NCBI RefSeq assembly: GCF_000737785.1
Contig: NZ_JPRO01000001.1
Location: forward strand, 620,001-684,000
Length of the DNA: 64,000 nt
Direction: 5' to 3'
Source: Chryseobacterium luteum
Lineage (GTDB): Bacteria; Bacteroidota; Bacteroidia; Flavobacteriales; Weeksellaceae
Shown: piece by piece, positions 44,291 to 53,344 of the stretch
Layout of the letters: each line of letters begins with the position of its first letter
How positions within the stretch are numbered: the stretch's first letter is position 1
Translations under genes and position numbers: made by a program
Notes under the pieces: model-generated
The model's database searches: none
Told to the model about the DNA's origin: nothing
Seen by the model: only the letters and a program-made list of their open reading frames with translations

Positions 44291-45220
44291 ATGAAAATTC
44301 TCCTTTTAGATAAAAACCATCCTCTTATCACAGAACAGCTTTTAGCTAAAAACTTTGTGCTGGAAGAGGATTTTACATCTTCCTATGATGAGGTTTGCCA
44401 TAAAATTGAAAACTATGACGGCGTTATCATCAGAAGCAGAATTCCTCTGGATAAAAACTTTCTGGAAAAAGGAATAAACCTGAAATTCATTGCAAGAGTA
44501 GGAGCCGGAATGGAGAATATTGACATTCCTGTTGCTGAAAAACTGGGCATTCAACTCATTAATTCTCCGGAAGGCAACAGAGATTCGGTAGCAGAACACG
44601 TTGTGGGAATGCTGTTAATTCTTATGAACCGTCTTTTCATTGCTTCCCAAGAAGTCAAAAAAGGAATCTGGCTTCGGGAAGAAAACAGGGGTGATGAGCT
44701 TCTCGGAAAAACCGTAGGGCTTATAGGATATGGCAATATGGGGAAAGCTACAGCTAAAAGGTTTTCAGGATTTGGCTGTAAAGTTATTTTTCATGATATC
44801 CTTCCCGGACTTTCCGATGAATACGCCACGCAGGTGAGTTTAGACGAATTAAAGCAGACTGCGGATATCCTGAGTCTACACATTCCGCTGACTTCTGAAA
44901 CCCATTATCTTGTCAATGAAAAGTTTATTTCAGAAATGAAAAAAGACTTCTATTTCGTCAATACGGCAAGAGGAAAAAATATAGAAACTAAATATTTAGT
45001 TGAGGCTTTGAAATCAGGAAAAGTAAAAGGCGCCTGTCTTGACGTCCTTGAATATGAAAAGGCATCATTTGAAAAACTGGAAACAGAAAACGAGGACCTT
45101 AAATACCTTCTTGAATCCGAAAAGGTAATTGTAACCCCGCACATAGCCGGATGGACACATCAGAGCAAAGAGAAGCTTGCACAGGTAATCGTAGATAAAA
45201 TAACAGCTTCCTGCTGCTAG
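44291..45220 (+). CDS. D-2-hydroxyacid dehydrogenase (SerA-like)
   Basis: 309 residues, two Rossmann-like domains, no C-terminal ACT domain. NAD-binding 'GLIGYGNMGKATAKRF' (about 142-157), 'VNTARGKNIE' (about 221-230; catalytic Arg), Glu in 'CLDVLEYE' and catalytic His in 'VTPHIAGWTHQS' (about 277-288). Could be 3-phosphoglycerate dehydrogenase or another 2-hydroxyacid enzyme; no serC is nearby to decide. The start lies next to the end of the GxxExxY remnant. Confidence 0.88.
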   Translation: MKILLLDKNHPLITEQLLAKNFVLEEDFTSSYDEVCHKIENYDGVIIRSRIPLDKNFLEKGINLKFIARVGAGMENIDIPVAEKLGIQLINSPEGNRDSVAEHVVGMLLILMNRLFIASQEVKKGIWLREENRGDELLGKTVGLIGYGNMGKATAKRFSGFGCKVIFHDILPGLSDEYATQVSLDELKQTADILSLHIPLTSETHYLVNEKFISEMKKDFYFVNTARGKNIETKYLVEALKSGKVKGACLDVLEYEKASFEKLETENEDLKYLLESEKVIVTPHIAGWTHQSKEKLAQVIVDKITASCC

Positions 45221-45371
45221 GGAAATATACCGCAAAAAGACAAAAGTATTTATTGCTTTTACTTTTTTCCTTTCGCAAATTTCATTTTTTATGTTAAATA
45301 ATTCATAATGTACGCTCCGGATTGAGAATTTATTTTGAGTTTTATTAAATTGCTCCTCATTTTTGATACTC

Positions 45372-46634
45372 ATGACGACGCGTAATTTTTTACTTATTGT
45401 AGCTGTTTTTTTATCCCTTATTTCCTGTAAAAAAAATTCTGATTCCAAACAGGCTTCAGATGATAGTACGACCAACCTTCCGAACTATGGCAATGTAGAT
45501 CTGGGGACTGTTTTTACCAAAGAAGACAGTCAGCTTGGAGATAAAGAGATACTCACAGGATATATTGACCAGTATTATAAAAAAATCTGGGAAGGAGGAG
45601 ATCTGAGCGGGGGAATTCTCGTAGCAAAAGGAAATGAAATCCTGTTCGAAAACTACAGAGGTTTCGGCAGAGAAGGAAACCAGATGCCGATCGATAAAAA
45701 TACACCGCTGCATGTAGCTTCCGTTTCAAAGACGCTGACGGCGATGGCCATGTTGAAATTGGTGGAAGCAGGAAAAATTAAACTTACCGACCATCTTACC
45801 CAGTATTTTCCGGGATTTCCTTATCCTAACGTAACCGTACAGACTTTGCTGGACCAGAGGAGCGGTCTTCCGAAATACGAATATTTTATTGCCAAAATAC
45901 AGCCGGCTCCGGCAGAACTTTCAAAATCTTTCATTACCAATCAGGATGTTCTGAATATGATCATCAAATATAAACCCGATCTGGCAAGAGATACGGATAC
46001 CGGTTTTATGTATTGCAATACCAACTTTGCCATGCTGGCTTTACTGATCGAGAAGATTACAAAAACCCCGTTTCCGCAGGCTATGAATGAAATGGTGTTT
46101 AAACCTTTGAAAATGGAGCATACCTATATTTTCCAAGAGAAAGATATTCCTACCGCCGCACAGTCCTTTTATTATGGAGGAAACAGGCTGTATCCTCTGG
46201 ACAGGCTTGATCTTATTTATGGTGACAAAAATGTATACACCACACCACGAGACCTTTATAACTTCTCCAAAGCCTTGTTTTCAAAAGATTTTTTAAAGCC
46301 TGATCTGATGCAGATGGTTTTCACGCCATACAGTAACGAAAAAGCAGGAATGAATAATTACGGCCTTGGTTTCAGGATGAAGATCTTCGACAATGGGGAG
46401 AAGCTTACCTATCACAATGGCTGGTGGCACGGGACCAATTCCGTATTTGCCCATCTGCTGAAGTCGAAAGTGACCATTGTAGCGATTGGAAACAGATATT
46501 CAAATAAAGTGTATACAGCGCTTGCCTTATCAGGATTGTTTGAGGATTTTCCGGCTCAGAAAGATAAACTGCACAGCGTAATGAATGACAATAAAGATAC
46601 TTTGAATGCCGGACATGAAGTTTTTGGAGAATAA
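45372..46634 (+). CDS. Lipoprotein serine hydrolase (beta-lactamase/class C-like)
   Basis: 420 residues from ATG at 45372; the frame includes a TTG 9 bases before, which is less likely. A lipobox L-I-S-C (Cys about 19) follows a signal peptide. The beta-lactamase-related domain has S-V-S-K (S117, K120), Y-C-N ('MYCNTNFAMLA') and H-N-G ('YHNGWWHGTNS'). Typical members are peptidases or esterases such as DD-carboxypeptidase-like or EstB-like enzymes; true beta-lactamase activity is not implied. Followed after 23 bases by the Ig-like lipoprotein gene, so possibly co-transcribed. Confidence 0.88.
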   Translation: MTTRNFLLIVAVFLSLISCKKNSDSKQASDDSTTNLPNYGNVDLGTVFTKEDSQLGDKEILTGYIDQYYKKIWEGGDLSGGILVAKGNEILFENYRGFGREGNQMPIDKNTPLHVASVSKTLTAMAMLKLVEAGKIKLTDHLTQYFPGFPYPNVTVQTLLDQRSGLPKYEYFIAKIQPAPAELSKSFITNQDVLNMIIKYKPDLARDTDTGFMYCNTNFAMLALLIEKITKTPFPQAMNEMVFKPLKMEHTYIFQEKDIPTAAQSFYYGGNRLYPLDRLDLIYGDKNVYTTPRDLYNFSKALFSKDFLKPDLMQMVFTPYSNEKAGMNNYGLGFRMKIFDNGEKLTYHNGWWHGTNSVFAHLLKSKVTIVAIGNRYSNKVYTALALSGLFEDFPAQKDKLHSVMNDNKDTLNAGHEVFGE

Positions 46635-46657
46635 TGTTTAATTTTGCTTAAACATAT

Positions 46658-48415
46658 ATGAAAAGACTTCTTCTATTATTCGTTATCTGTTTTCTTGTAC
46701 ATTCATGTGCAAGAGTAGGCTCTCCTGTAGGAGGTCCGAAAGATACCCTGGCTCCAAAGTTTTTAAGCTCAAATATTGACACCACAAGAGTTAATGTAAA
46801 AAGAGACATCCACGAGCTCAGGCTGGATTTTGACGAATATATTACCCTAAAGGATATTAATAAAAACCTGATCATTTCCCCGCCTATTAAAAATATAAAG
46901 CGGATTCTTCCTTCCAATATCGCCAACAAGTTCGTGATGATCCAGTGGGAAGATACCCTTCAGGCCAATACTACCTACAACTTCAATTTTGGGAATTCAA
47001 TTGCTGATAACAATGAGTCCAATATTCTTCGTTATTTCAATTTTGCATTTTCTACAGGAGATAAGCTGGATGATCTTTACATCAGTGGTGAAATATCGGA
47101 TGCGGTAGCCATTAAAAAGAAAGAAGGAGAAAACAAGCTTGTTGTAGGGCTTTATCAGGTGAAAGATACCATCAATTATAAGCAGAAACCCTATTACATC
47201 ACAAAAGTGGATGAAGATGGATATTATGAGCTGAATTATCTTACCCCTGGAAAATATAAAATCATCGCCTTTGAGGATGAAAACGCCAATTCTGTCTATG
47301 ATCCCGGAAAAGAGAAAATTGGATTTCAAAAAGATCCTGTAGACGTTGAAAAGTCTGTTTCAGGATTGAATTTAAAAATATATCCTTCCAAAAAGCCTTT
47401 GAAGTATCTTGAAATGAAAGAAAGCCCGGGCGGAGCTATCATGACATTTGAAGGAAACCCGGAGAATGTGAAAGTAGCTTCAATAAACGAAAAACTTCAG
47501 GACATTAAAGTAACCCACCGTCCGAAATCAGATACTGTAAAGATCTGGTTTGATCCCGTGAAAAGTGATGTGGGGCAGACGGTTACCGACAACCTTAAAT
47601 TCAGCTACGATAACGGAAGTAAGCAGGATACCGTTTCCGTATTCTATAAATATAATAAGAAGAATGCAATGGATCTTGAAAATGATAATGGTGGTCCTTT
47701 ATTGGCCCCGAATTCTGATTTTAAGATAAGATCCGGCTATATCATTGATAAAATCAGCCCTGAAAAATGGGTTCTGAAAAGTGACAGCTTAACAACCCAG
47801 GAATTCACTGCAAAAATTTCCGAAACAGATCCTTACCAGATCCTGATTCACTCAGATTTTGTGAATGGCAAAAAATACCAGCTTACTGTTCCAAAAGAAA
47901 CAGTATCATCCTATTACGCCAAAAATGTACAGTCAAAGCGTTTTGATTTTGAGGTGGAAAAAGTAGATCAGTTCGGAAGCCTGGCGTTTACAATTCAGAA
48001 TGCGCCGGAAACCAATTACTGGATCCAGCTTTTGGATGCTTCGGATAACGTCATTTATTCAATGTATACCAAAGGGAACAATGTGAAATTTGATATTCTG
48101 AAGCCCAATGAATATATTGTAAGGATGCTGGTGGACAACAATGGCAATAAATTCTGGGACGAAGCCGATTTTGAAAAAGAAACCTTTGCCGAAGATTCCT
48201 ATATCTTCTACAAAAAAGCTATTGTCCGGCCGTTATGGGAAACCAAGGAAGACTGGGACCTGAAAGACACCAGAACACTGAGTAATCCTAAAGGAAATAT
48301 ACCCAAACCTGTAGATCTTCCTGCGGAAGAAATTCCAAAAGAAGCCGTGCAGAAGGAAATGAACAAGGAAGTAAGGTCAGACTCCGGGAATGCTGTACTG
48401 ACACCAGTGAAATAA
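46658..48415 (+). CDS. Ig-like domain lipoprotein
   Basis: 585 residues. Lipobox H-S-C-A at about 15-18 after a short signal peptide, then 'GSPVGGPKDTLAP', the usual opening of this Bacteroidota family with an SbsA-like Ig fold ('DFDEYITLKDINKNLIISPP' at about 58-77, split across two strands). The middle and C-terminal parts contain beta-sandwich repeats and 'VDEDGYYELNYLTPGKYKIIAFEDEN', in short pieces G-Y-Y-E-L and G-K-Y-K-I-I-A-F. Function not established. The haem-binding protein follows after 3 bases, a pairing I recall from related genomes. Confidence 0.82.
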   Translation: MKRLLLLFVICFLVHSCARVGSPVGGPKDTLAPKFLSSNIDTTRVNVKRDIHELRLDFDEYITLKDINKNLIISPPIKNIKRILPSNIANKFVMIQWEDTLQANTTYNFNFGNSIADNNESNILRYFNFAFSTGDKLDDLYISGEISDAVAIKKKEGENKLVVGLYQVKDTINYKQKPYYITKVDEDGYYELNYLTPGKYKIIAFEDENANSVYDPGKEKIGFQKDPVDVEKSVSGLNLKIYPSKKPLKYLEMKESPGGAIMTFEGNPENVKVASINEKLQDIKVTHRPKSDTVKIWFDPVKSDVGQTVTDNLKFSYDNGSKQDTVSVFYKYNKKNAMDLENDNGGPLLAPNSDFKIRSGYIIDKISPEKWVLKSDSLTTQEFTAKISETDPYQILIHSDFVNGKKYQLTVPKETVSSYYAKNVQSKRFDFEVEKVDQFGSLAFTIQNAPETNYWIQLLDASDNVIYSMYTKGNNVKFDILKPNEYIVRMLVDNNGNKFWDEADFEKETFAEDSYIFYKKAIVRPLWETKEDWDLKDTRTLSNPKGNIPKPVDLPAEEIPKEAVQKEMNKEVRSDSGNAVLTPVK

Positions 48416-48418
48416 GGT

Positions 48419-48877
48419 ATGAAAACGGTAAAAAAAATATTGTTTTGGGCGTTGGTGGTTTTTGCCCTCATCCAGTTTATTCCAGTTGATAAAGTAAACC
48501 AGCCCGTTAATCCGGCAGTTAACTTCGTTGATGCGAAAAAGACCCCTGAAAAGATTGGAAACCTGATAAAAGGGGCCTGTTACGACTGCCATTCCAATGA
48601 GACTGTATACCCAAAATATGCCCAAATCGCACCTGTTTCCTGGTCTATTAAAAGCCATGTTAATGAAGGCAGGGAACATCTCAATTTTTCTGTCTGGGGC
48701 AATTATAACAAGGAGCTGAAAGAAAGCATGCTCAGCAAATCTATCCAGACCGTTCAAAGCAAAGCAATGCCTATGCCTGGCTACATTGTTTATCACAAAA
48801 AAGCCAACCTCACAGATGCAGAAAGAGCATTACTGGTTCATTATTTTGAAGAAATGCTGAAATCAAAATCTTACTGA
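48419..48877 (+). CDS. Haem-binding domain protein (cytochrome c-like, CxxCH)
   Basis: 152 residues. One N-terminal hydrophobic segment (about 8-23), then the Haem_bd domain with one 'CYDCHSNETVYP' (C49-H53 region) and 'YAQIAPVSWSIKSHVNEGRE', given here as Y-A-Q-I-A-P-V-S-W then H-V-N-E-G-R-E. The C-x-x-C-H makes a covalent c-type haem probable in the periplasm. Follows the Ig-like lipoprotein by 3 bases; a redox or haem-sensing role linked to it is inference. Confidence 0.88.
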   Translation: MKTVKKILFWALVVFALIQFIPVDKVNQPVNPAVNFVDAKKTPEKIGNLIKGACYDCHSNETVYPKYAQIAPVSWSIKSHVNEGREHLNFSVWGNYNKELKESMLSKSIQTVQSKAMPMPGYIVYHKKANLTDAERALLVHYFEEMLKSKSY

Positions 48878-48891
48878 TTCCGGATAAAATA

Positions 48892-48927
48892 ACTCCCGCA
48901 GATTATAAACCTGCGGGAGTAAATTTT
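48892..48927. terminator. Bidirectional terminator
   Basis: 10-bp perfect stem ACTCCCGCAG/CTGCGGGAGT with a 9-nt loop, T-rich on both exits; separates convergent genes. Confidence 0.85.
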
Positions 48928-48943
48928 TATAATATAGCCTTAG

Positions 48944-49462
48944 CTACTGGTTATTCTTCAGATATTCCTTAAAGAACCTCTGTTGAGATTCAAAAGCAAG
49001 ATCCTCAAGATCCAGTGTATGCAAAGGAATCCAGATGGCCTCTGATATTTCAGAAAGCTCAAGATTCACTTCAAATTTTTCCTGAACATCATATTCATAA
49101 AAGAGATCAATTGTATTATAATCAATTTCTTTGTACTGATAGATGTTGGGAAGACTGGCCAGATACCTTAGCTTTGAAATATCCACATCAAGCTGAAGCT
49201 CTTCAAAAAGCTCTCTTTTACACGTTTCCTCGGCACTTTCCTTCGGATCTACGAAACCTCCGGCCAGATCGAGTTTTCCCTTTTTAGGATCACGGTTTCT
49301 TCTGGTAAGATAGATTTCATCGCCACACCGGATAACAACGGCTACTGCGGCGGCAATGTTATTGTAGAGATTGAATCCGCATTCAGGACAGCTCCATTTT
49401 TTTTCGCCGTCCCAATGCAGGGTTTCTTTGCCGCAGCTTGGGCAGTATTTCAATAGTTTCAT
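48944..49462 (-). CDS. NUDIX hydrolase with N-terminal zinc ribbon
   Basis: 172 residues. Zinc ribbon 'CPSCGKE' and 'CPECGFN' in the first 33 residues, then a Nudix domain with the box G-x5-E-x7-R-E-x-x-E-E at about 69-91 ('GGFVDPKESAEETCKRELFE'). Zinc-ribbon Nudix enzymes include NADH pyrophosphatase NudC-like proteins; here the protein is shorter than NudC (about 257), so the substrate is open. Overlaps xerD by four bases (ATGA). Confidence 0.9.
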   Translation of the reverse strand: MKLLKYCPSCGKETLHWDGEKKWSCPECGFNLYNNIAAAVAVVIRCGDEIYLTRRNRDPKKGKLDLAGGFVDPKESAEETCKRELFEELQLDVDISKLRYLASLPNIYQYKEIDYNTIDLFYEYDVQEKFEVNLELSEISEAIWIPLHTLDLEDLAFESQQRFFKEYLKNNQ

Positions 49463-50373
49463 TGAGCAATATTAATATTTCTCGGGTGATAATTCAAAAT
49501 GACATCCCGGAGTTCCTCTGTCTTCAGATGAGTATAGATCTCTGTGGTGGTAATGCTGGAATGTCCAAGCATTTCCTGGATATAACGGAGGTCTGCTCCA
49601 TTCTGTAAAAGGTGTGTTGCAAAAGAATGTCTGAAAGTATGGGGAGATATTTTTTTGCTTACTCCCGCTTTATCTGTAAGTTCTTTAATGATCAGAAATA
49701 CGATCACTCTGGACATAGAGGTCCCGCGGCTGTTAAGAAACAGTGTATCCTCATACTTCTTATTAACCTTGCTTTTAGAACGCACTCCTTTAATATACGT
49801 TTCCAGAAGTTCAGCAGTATAATCAGCTAAAGGAACGAAGCGTATTTTGTTACCCTTTCCGTTTACCTTAATATACTGTTCTTTGAAGTTGATGTTCGAA
49901 ATTTTAAGTTCAATAAGTTCCGAGACGCGTAAACCGCATCCGTAAAGGACTTCAATGATGCAATGGTTTCTTTTTCCAAGGTCAGAATTTCCCTCGATAG
50001 CAGCGATGATCTTGTTGATGTCAGGCAGGCTTAAGGTGTCAGGCAGGTACAATCCCAATTTGGGCCCCTCAAGCAATGAAGCAGGATTATCTTCTCTGAA
50101 CTCGTCCTCAAGTAGAAACTTGAAGAAAGCTTTTATAGAAGAGATCCATCTTGCCTGAGATCTTTCACTGAATTTTTGTTTGGAAAGATTGAAGATATAC
50201 TCCTGTAAGTTTTCGTAACCGATAGAGTCCGGACCGATGTTTTCCAGATCCACTTCGGCATAGTCTTTTAATTTCTTGATGTCTCTGATATAGGCATCAA
50301 GAGTGTTTTCTGAAAAATTTCTTTCGAAGCGAAGAAATATTTCAAAATCTTTGATTTTTTCATTCCAGGTCAT
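49459..50373 (-). CDS. xerD: Tyrosine recombinase XerD-like (Xer family)
   Basis: 304 residues. SAM-like core-binding domain (about 1-90) and catalytic domain with R ('GCGLRVSEL', about 148), H-x-x-R ('SPHTFRHSFATHLL', about 243-256), 'LGHSSITTT' and the nucleophile Y in 'EIYTHLKTEELR'. Resolves chromosome dimers at dif. XerD rather than XerC is the common Bacteroidota label and is not proven by sequence alone. Gene context (dCMP deaminase, NUDIX) suggests a housekeeping copy and not an integrase of a mobile element. Confidence 0.88.
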   Translation of the reverse strand: MTWNEKIKDFEIFLRFERNFSENTLDAYIRDIKKLKDYAEVDLENIGPDSIGYENLQEYIFNLSKQKFSERSQARWISSIKAFFKFLLEDEFREDNPASLLEGPKLGLYLPDTLSLPDINKIIAAIEGNSDLGKRNHCIIEVLYGCGLRVSELIELKISNINFKEQYIKVNGKGNKIRFVPLADYTAELLETYIKGVRSKSKVNKKYEDTLFLNSRGTSMSRVIVFLIIKELTDKAGVSKKISPHTFRHSFATHLLQNGADLRYIQEMLGHSSITTTEIYTHLKTEELRDVILNYHPRNINIAQ

Positions 50374-50379
50374 TTGTGC

Positions 50380-50802
50380 TTATTTTTTTAGTTCATAGTC
50401 AGAAATTTTTTCTATTTCAATATTATGGTTTCTCAGGAACGTTATCCCGTCATCGTCTGAATACTCATTGATATACACAAGTCTTGTAATTCCAGCCTGC
50501 AGGATCAGCTTACTGCATTCCTTGCATGGCGACAGTGTTAAATATAACGTTGCCCCTTTTGCAGACTGAGAAGAAGCTGCCAGCTTTAATATCGCATTGG
50601 CTTCCGCATGAAGTACATACCAGTGTGTTTTCCCCTCTTCATCTTCACAGCAGTTTTCAAACCCCGAAGGAGTTCCGTTGTAACCATCTGAAATAATCAT
50701 CCTATCTTTTACGATAAGAGCCCCTACCTGTTTTCTCTTACAGTAGGATAAATTTGCCCACTCTTGGGCCATTTTTAGATAAGCTTTATCAAACTTATTC
50801 AT
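50380..50802 (-). CDS. Deoxycytidylate deaminase family protein
   Basis: 140 residues. Zn site H-A-E ('LHAEANAILKLA', about 64-75) and P-C-x-x-C ('LSPCKECSKLIL', about 92-103), with 'GYNGTPSGFENCCEDEEG' near 40-57. ComE/dCMP-deaminase fold; makes dUMP for thymidylate synthesis. It ends 6 bases before xerD, so they share a message with NUDIX downstream. Confidence 0.9.
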   Translation of the reverse strand: MNKFDKAYLKMAQEWANLSYCKRKQVGALIVKDRMIISDGYNGTPSGFENCCEDEEGKTHWYVLHAEANAILKLAASSQSAKGATLYLTLSPCKECSKLILQAGITRLVYINEYSDDDGITFLRNHNIEIEKISDYELKK

Positions 50803-50853
50803 ACAGCAGCATTAGTTTTTTTTCGAAATAATTTATAATTTGGAGTAAAAATC

Positions 50854-51621
50854 TTAGAAGTTAGGCTTTCTTTTTTCTAAAAAAGCGGCCACCCCTTCTT
50901 TCTTGTCATTCATTTCAAAAAGTTCCCCGAAATACTTGATTTCAGATTCAAAACCTTTCTCCGTATCAGACAAATTTACGGCTTGTATTGCCTTTGATAT
51001 AGCCATTGGTGAGTTATTGGCTATAGTGTTTGCCAGTTCTTTTGTTTTGGTTAATAATTCTTCAATAGGGTATACTTCATTAACCAGTCCGATTTCCTTT
51101 GCTTTCAGGGCTGGAATCATTTTGGCTGAGAAGATCATTTCATTGGCGATGCCTTTTCCTACAAGCTTAGGAAGCCTTTGAGTTCCCCCGTAACCCGGAA
51201 TTAATCCCAGCGTCACTTCCGGAAGCCCCAGTCTGGCATTCTCTGATGCATATCTGATGTGGCACGCCATGGCAAGCTCTAAACCTCCTCCCAATGCGAA
51301 GCCGTTAACGGCTGCAATAACGGGTTTAGATGTATTTTCAATTTTGTTGAACAGGGTGTTATGTCCGTTTCTGGCCAGCTCTTCGGCTTTTTCCTGTCCA
51401 AAATCACTGAATTCTTTTATATCAGCTCCCGCTACGAATGATTTTTCGCCACTTCCTGTAATGATAATTACCCTACAGGATTCATCGGCGTTAAGTTCAT
51501 CCATCGCTGAGCTTATTTCCTGAATCGTCTTTGCATTTAAAGCGTTTAAGCTTTGAGGTCTGTTTATAGTAACAACAGCTAATTTGTTTTCCTTTTCTAA
51601 TAATATATTTTCGTAACTCAT
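50854..51621 (-). CDS. Enoyl-CoA hydratase/isomerase family protein
   Basis: 255 residues from ATG at 51621 (M-S-Y-E-N-I-L); the frame reaches 51651 but the extra 10 residues precede the family N-terminus. Crotonase fold: 'VAGADIKEFSDFG' (oxyanion hole, about 63), 'GGGLELAMACHIRYAS' (about 107, catalytic Glu in L-E-L) and 'EVTLGLIPGYGGTQRLPKLV' (about 134, second Glu). Acts in fatty-acid or amino-acid CoA degradation. Stands alone; the gap to catalase holds no gene. Confidence 0.9.
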   Translation of the reverse strand: MSYENILLEKENKLAVVTINRPQSLNALNAKTIQEISSAMDELNADESCRVIIITGSGEKSFVAGADIKEFSDFGQEKAEELARNGHNTLFNKIENTSKPVIAAVNGFALGGGLELAMACHIRYASENARLGLPEVTLGLIPGYGGTQRLPKLVGKGIANEMIFSAKMIPALKAKEIGLVNEVYPIEELLTKTKELANTIANNSPMAISKAIQAVNLSDTEKGFESEIKYFGELFEMNDKKEGVAAFLEKRKPNF

Positions 51622-51725
51622 TTTTCCACTATAAAATATTATTTTTTGCAAATTATGAATTTTTTACAAAAAAAAGGAAAAAATATTAGTTTTTTTTCCT
51701 TTTAATTAACGAATCCTTCAAAATA

Positions 51726-53213
51726 CTATTTTGAGTGATTCATCATATTTGCATCAATATTGATATTAAGCTGGGAAGCCACTTTCATGCCAAGTTCAAT
51801 ATTAGTCCTGAAAAAGTGACATAACTGACGGTTGATAATCTCATCTCTTTTCGGCCCGGTAATTCCTCTCATGCTTCCTACTATATTGCTGATTAGATGC
51901 TCCCTGTCTTCGGCAGTCATGGATTTGGTATACAGCAACCCCGGCTGGGTATAATGATCATCATCATTTTCGTTCCTGTTGTAATTGGCAACGTGCGCAC
52001 TGTCCAGCTCATATTCGTAATTTTTATACGCAGGATCCGGTTTGGTTTCATCAAAGCTGTTAGGATAATAATTAGGTTTGTCCTGATATTCGCTTGAATC
52101 TGCCATAAAACCGTCTCTCTGATAGTTATTGACTGCGAAAGGGCACCGGTTTACCTCCAGCTGATGAGCGTTGACTCCAACCCTGTATCTGTGAGCGTCA
52201 GGATAGGAGAAGAGTCTTCCCTGAAGCATTTTGTCCGGAGAAAAACTTATCCCGTTAACAAGGCTGCTTGGAGAAAATGTAGATTGCTCTACATGGGCAA
52301 AATAATTAGCCGGAACTTCATTCAGCTCCATTTCGCCAACTTCGATCATAGGGAAATCATCGTGAAACCACACTTTGGTCACATCAAAGGGATTCCATCT
52401 GAAGTCTTTGGCCTGTTCTTCCGTCATCACCTGGATATACATGGTCCATTTCGGAAAGTCTCCGTTTTCAATGGCATTGCAGAGGTCTTCCTGTGCAAAA
52501 TCCGGGTTTTCTCCGGCCATCTTCACCGCTTCTCCATCGGTGAAGTTTTTGATTCCCTGTTTTGTTTTGAAATGGAATTTTACCCATACTCTTTCATTCT
52601 GATCATTGATCATCGCGAAAGTATGAGATCCGAATCCGTGCATGTGTCTGTACCCGTAAGGTGTTCCCCTGTCAGACATTAAAATAAGGACCTGGTGAAG
52701 TGATTCAGGATTATGGCTCCAGAAATCCCACATCATCGTGGCGCTTTTTAAATTGGTTTTCGGGACTCTTTTCTGGGTATGGATAAAGTCCGGGAATTTT
52801 TTGGCATCCTTAATGAAAAATACAGGTGTATTGTTTCCTACAAGATCCCAGTTTCCGTCTTCCGTATAAAATTTTAAAGCAAAACCTCTAGGGTCCCTTG
52901 CCGTATCTGCACTGCCTTTTTCTCCGCCTACAGTAGAAAACCGGGCAAACATTCTGCATGAGTTTCCGACTTTTGAAAATAATTTGGCTTTTGTATACTG
53001 GCTGATGTCGTGTGTTACGGTAAATGTTCCGTAAGCCCCGCTTCCTTTGGCATGAACAATTCTCTCAGGGATTCTTTCCCTGACAAAGTGTGCAAGGTTT
53101 TCCTGAAGAACAAAATCCTGCAGGAGAACAGGACCTCTCGGCCCTACAGTTTGTGAGTCCTGATGTTCAAAATAAGGTGCGCCATTGCTTAGCGTTAATT
53201 TTTTAGAATCCAT
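51726..53213 (-). CDS. katA: Monofunctional haem catalase
   Basis: 495 residues, small-subunit (clade 3-like) size. Distal His in 'VHAKGSGAYGTF' (about 53-64), Asn in 'LVGNNTPVFFI' (about 125), NADPH-type region and proximal Tyr in 'RLFSYPDAHRYRVGVNAHQL' (about 332-351). Dismutates hydrogen peroxide in the cytoplasm. Divergent from oxyR across a 131-base gap with overlapping promoter boxes, the standard peroxide-induced arrangement. Confidence 0.97.
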   Translation of the reverse strand: MDSKKLTLSNGAPYFEHQDSQTVGPRGPVLLQDFVLQENLAHFVRERIPERIVHAKGSGAYGTFTVTHDISQYTKAKLFSKVGNSCRMFARFSTVGGEKGSADTARDPRGFALKFYTEDGNWDLVGNNTPVFFIKDAKKFPDFIHTQKRVPKTNLKSATMMWDFWSHNPESLHQVLILMSDRGTPYGYRHMHGFGSHTFAMINDQNERVWVKFHFKTKQGIKNFTDGEAVKMAGENPDFAQEDLCNAIENGDFPKWTMYIQVMTEEQAKDFRWNPFDVTKVWFHDDFPMIEVGEMELNEVPANYFAHVEQSTFSPSSLVNGISFSPDKMLQGRLFSYPDAHRYRVGVNAHQLEVNRCPFAVNNYQRDGFMADSSEYQDKPNYYPNSFDETKPDPAYKNYEYELDSAHVANYNRNENDDDHYTQPGLLYTKSMTAEDREHLISNIVGSMRGITGPKRDEIINRQLCHFFRTNIELGMKVASQLNINIDANMMNHSK

Positions 53214-53274
53214 ATAGTTATGATTTGTATGGTTGATTTCGCTTGTGAACGTCTTATGCAGACGTATGAAATAT

Positions 53275-53282
53275 CAAATTTA
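53275..53282 (-). promoter_or_regulatory. -7 box TAAATTTG for katA
   Basis: Exact TAnnTTTG on the minus strand, 61 bases from the katA ATG; a minus-strand TTTG lies 16 bases upstream (53299-53302). Confidence 0.6.
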
Positions 53283-53290
53283 CTTGAATT

Positions 53291-53324
53291 TTTGATTACA
53301 AATAGCAAAAACATTTTATCTTTG
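53291..53324 (+). promoter_or_regulatory. Promoter of oxyR (TTTG..TATCTTTG)
   Basis: TTTG at 53291-53294, 22-base spacer, TATCTTTG at 53317-53324. It interlocks with the katA promoter, so one OxyR tetramer could control both. Confidence 0.6.
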
Positions 53325-53344
53325 TAATAGATAATATTAATCAG

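Noticed and set aside
45363..45371. TTG start for the serine hydrolase
   Set aside because: ATG at 45372 begins directly with the lipoprotein signal peptide.
49459..50373. Integrase of a mobile element
   Set aside because: Length, motifs and housekeeping neighbours fit chromosomal Xer recombinase; no attachment-site repeats or phage genes nearby.
52164..52682. 172-codon open frame opposite katA
   Set aside because: Antisense shadow; composition mirrors the catalase codons.
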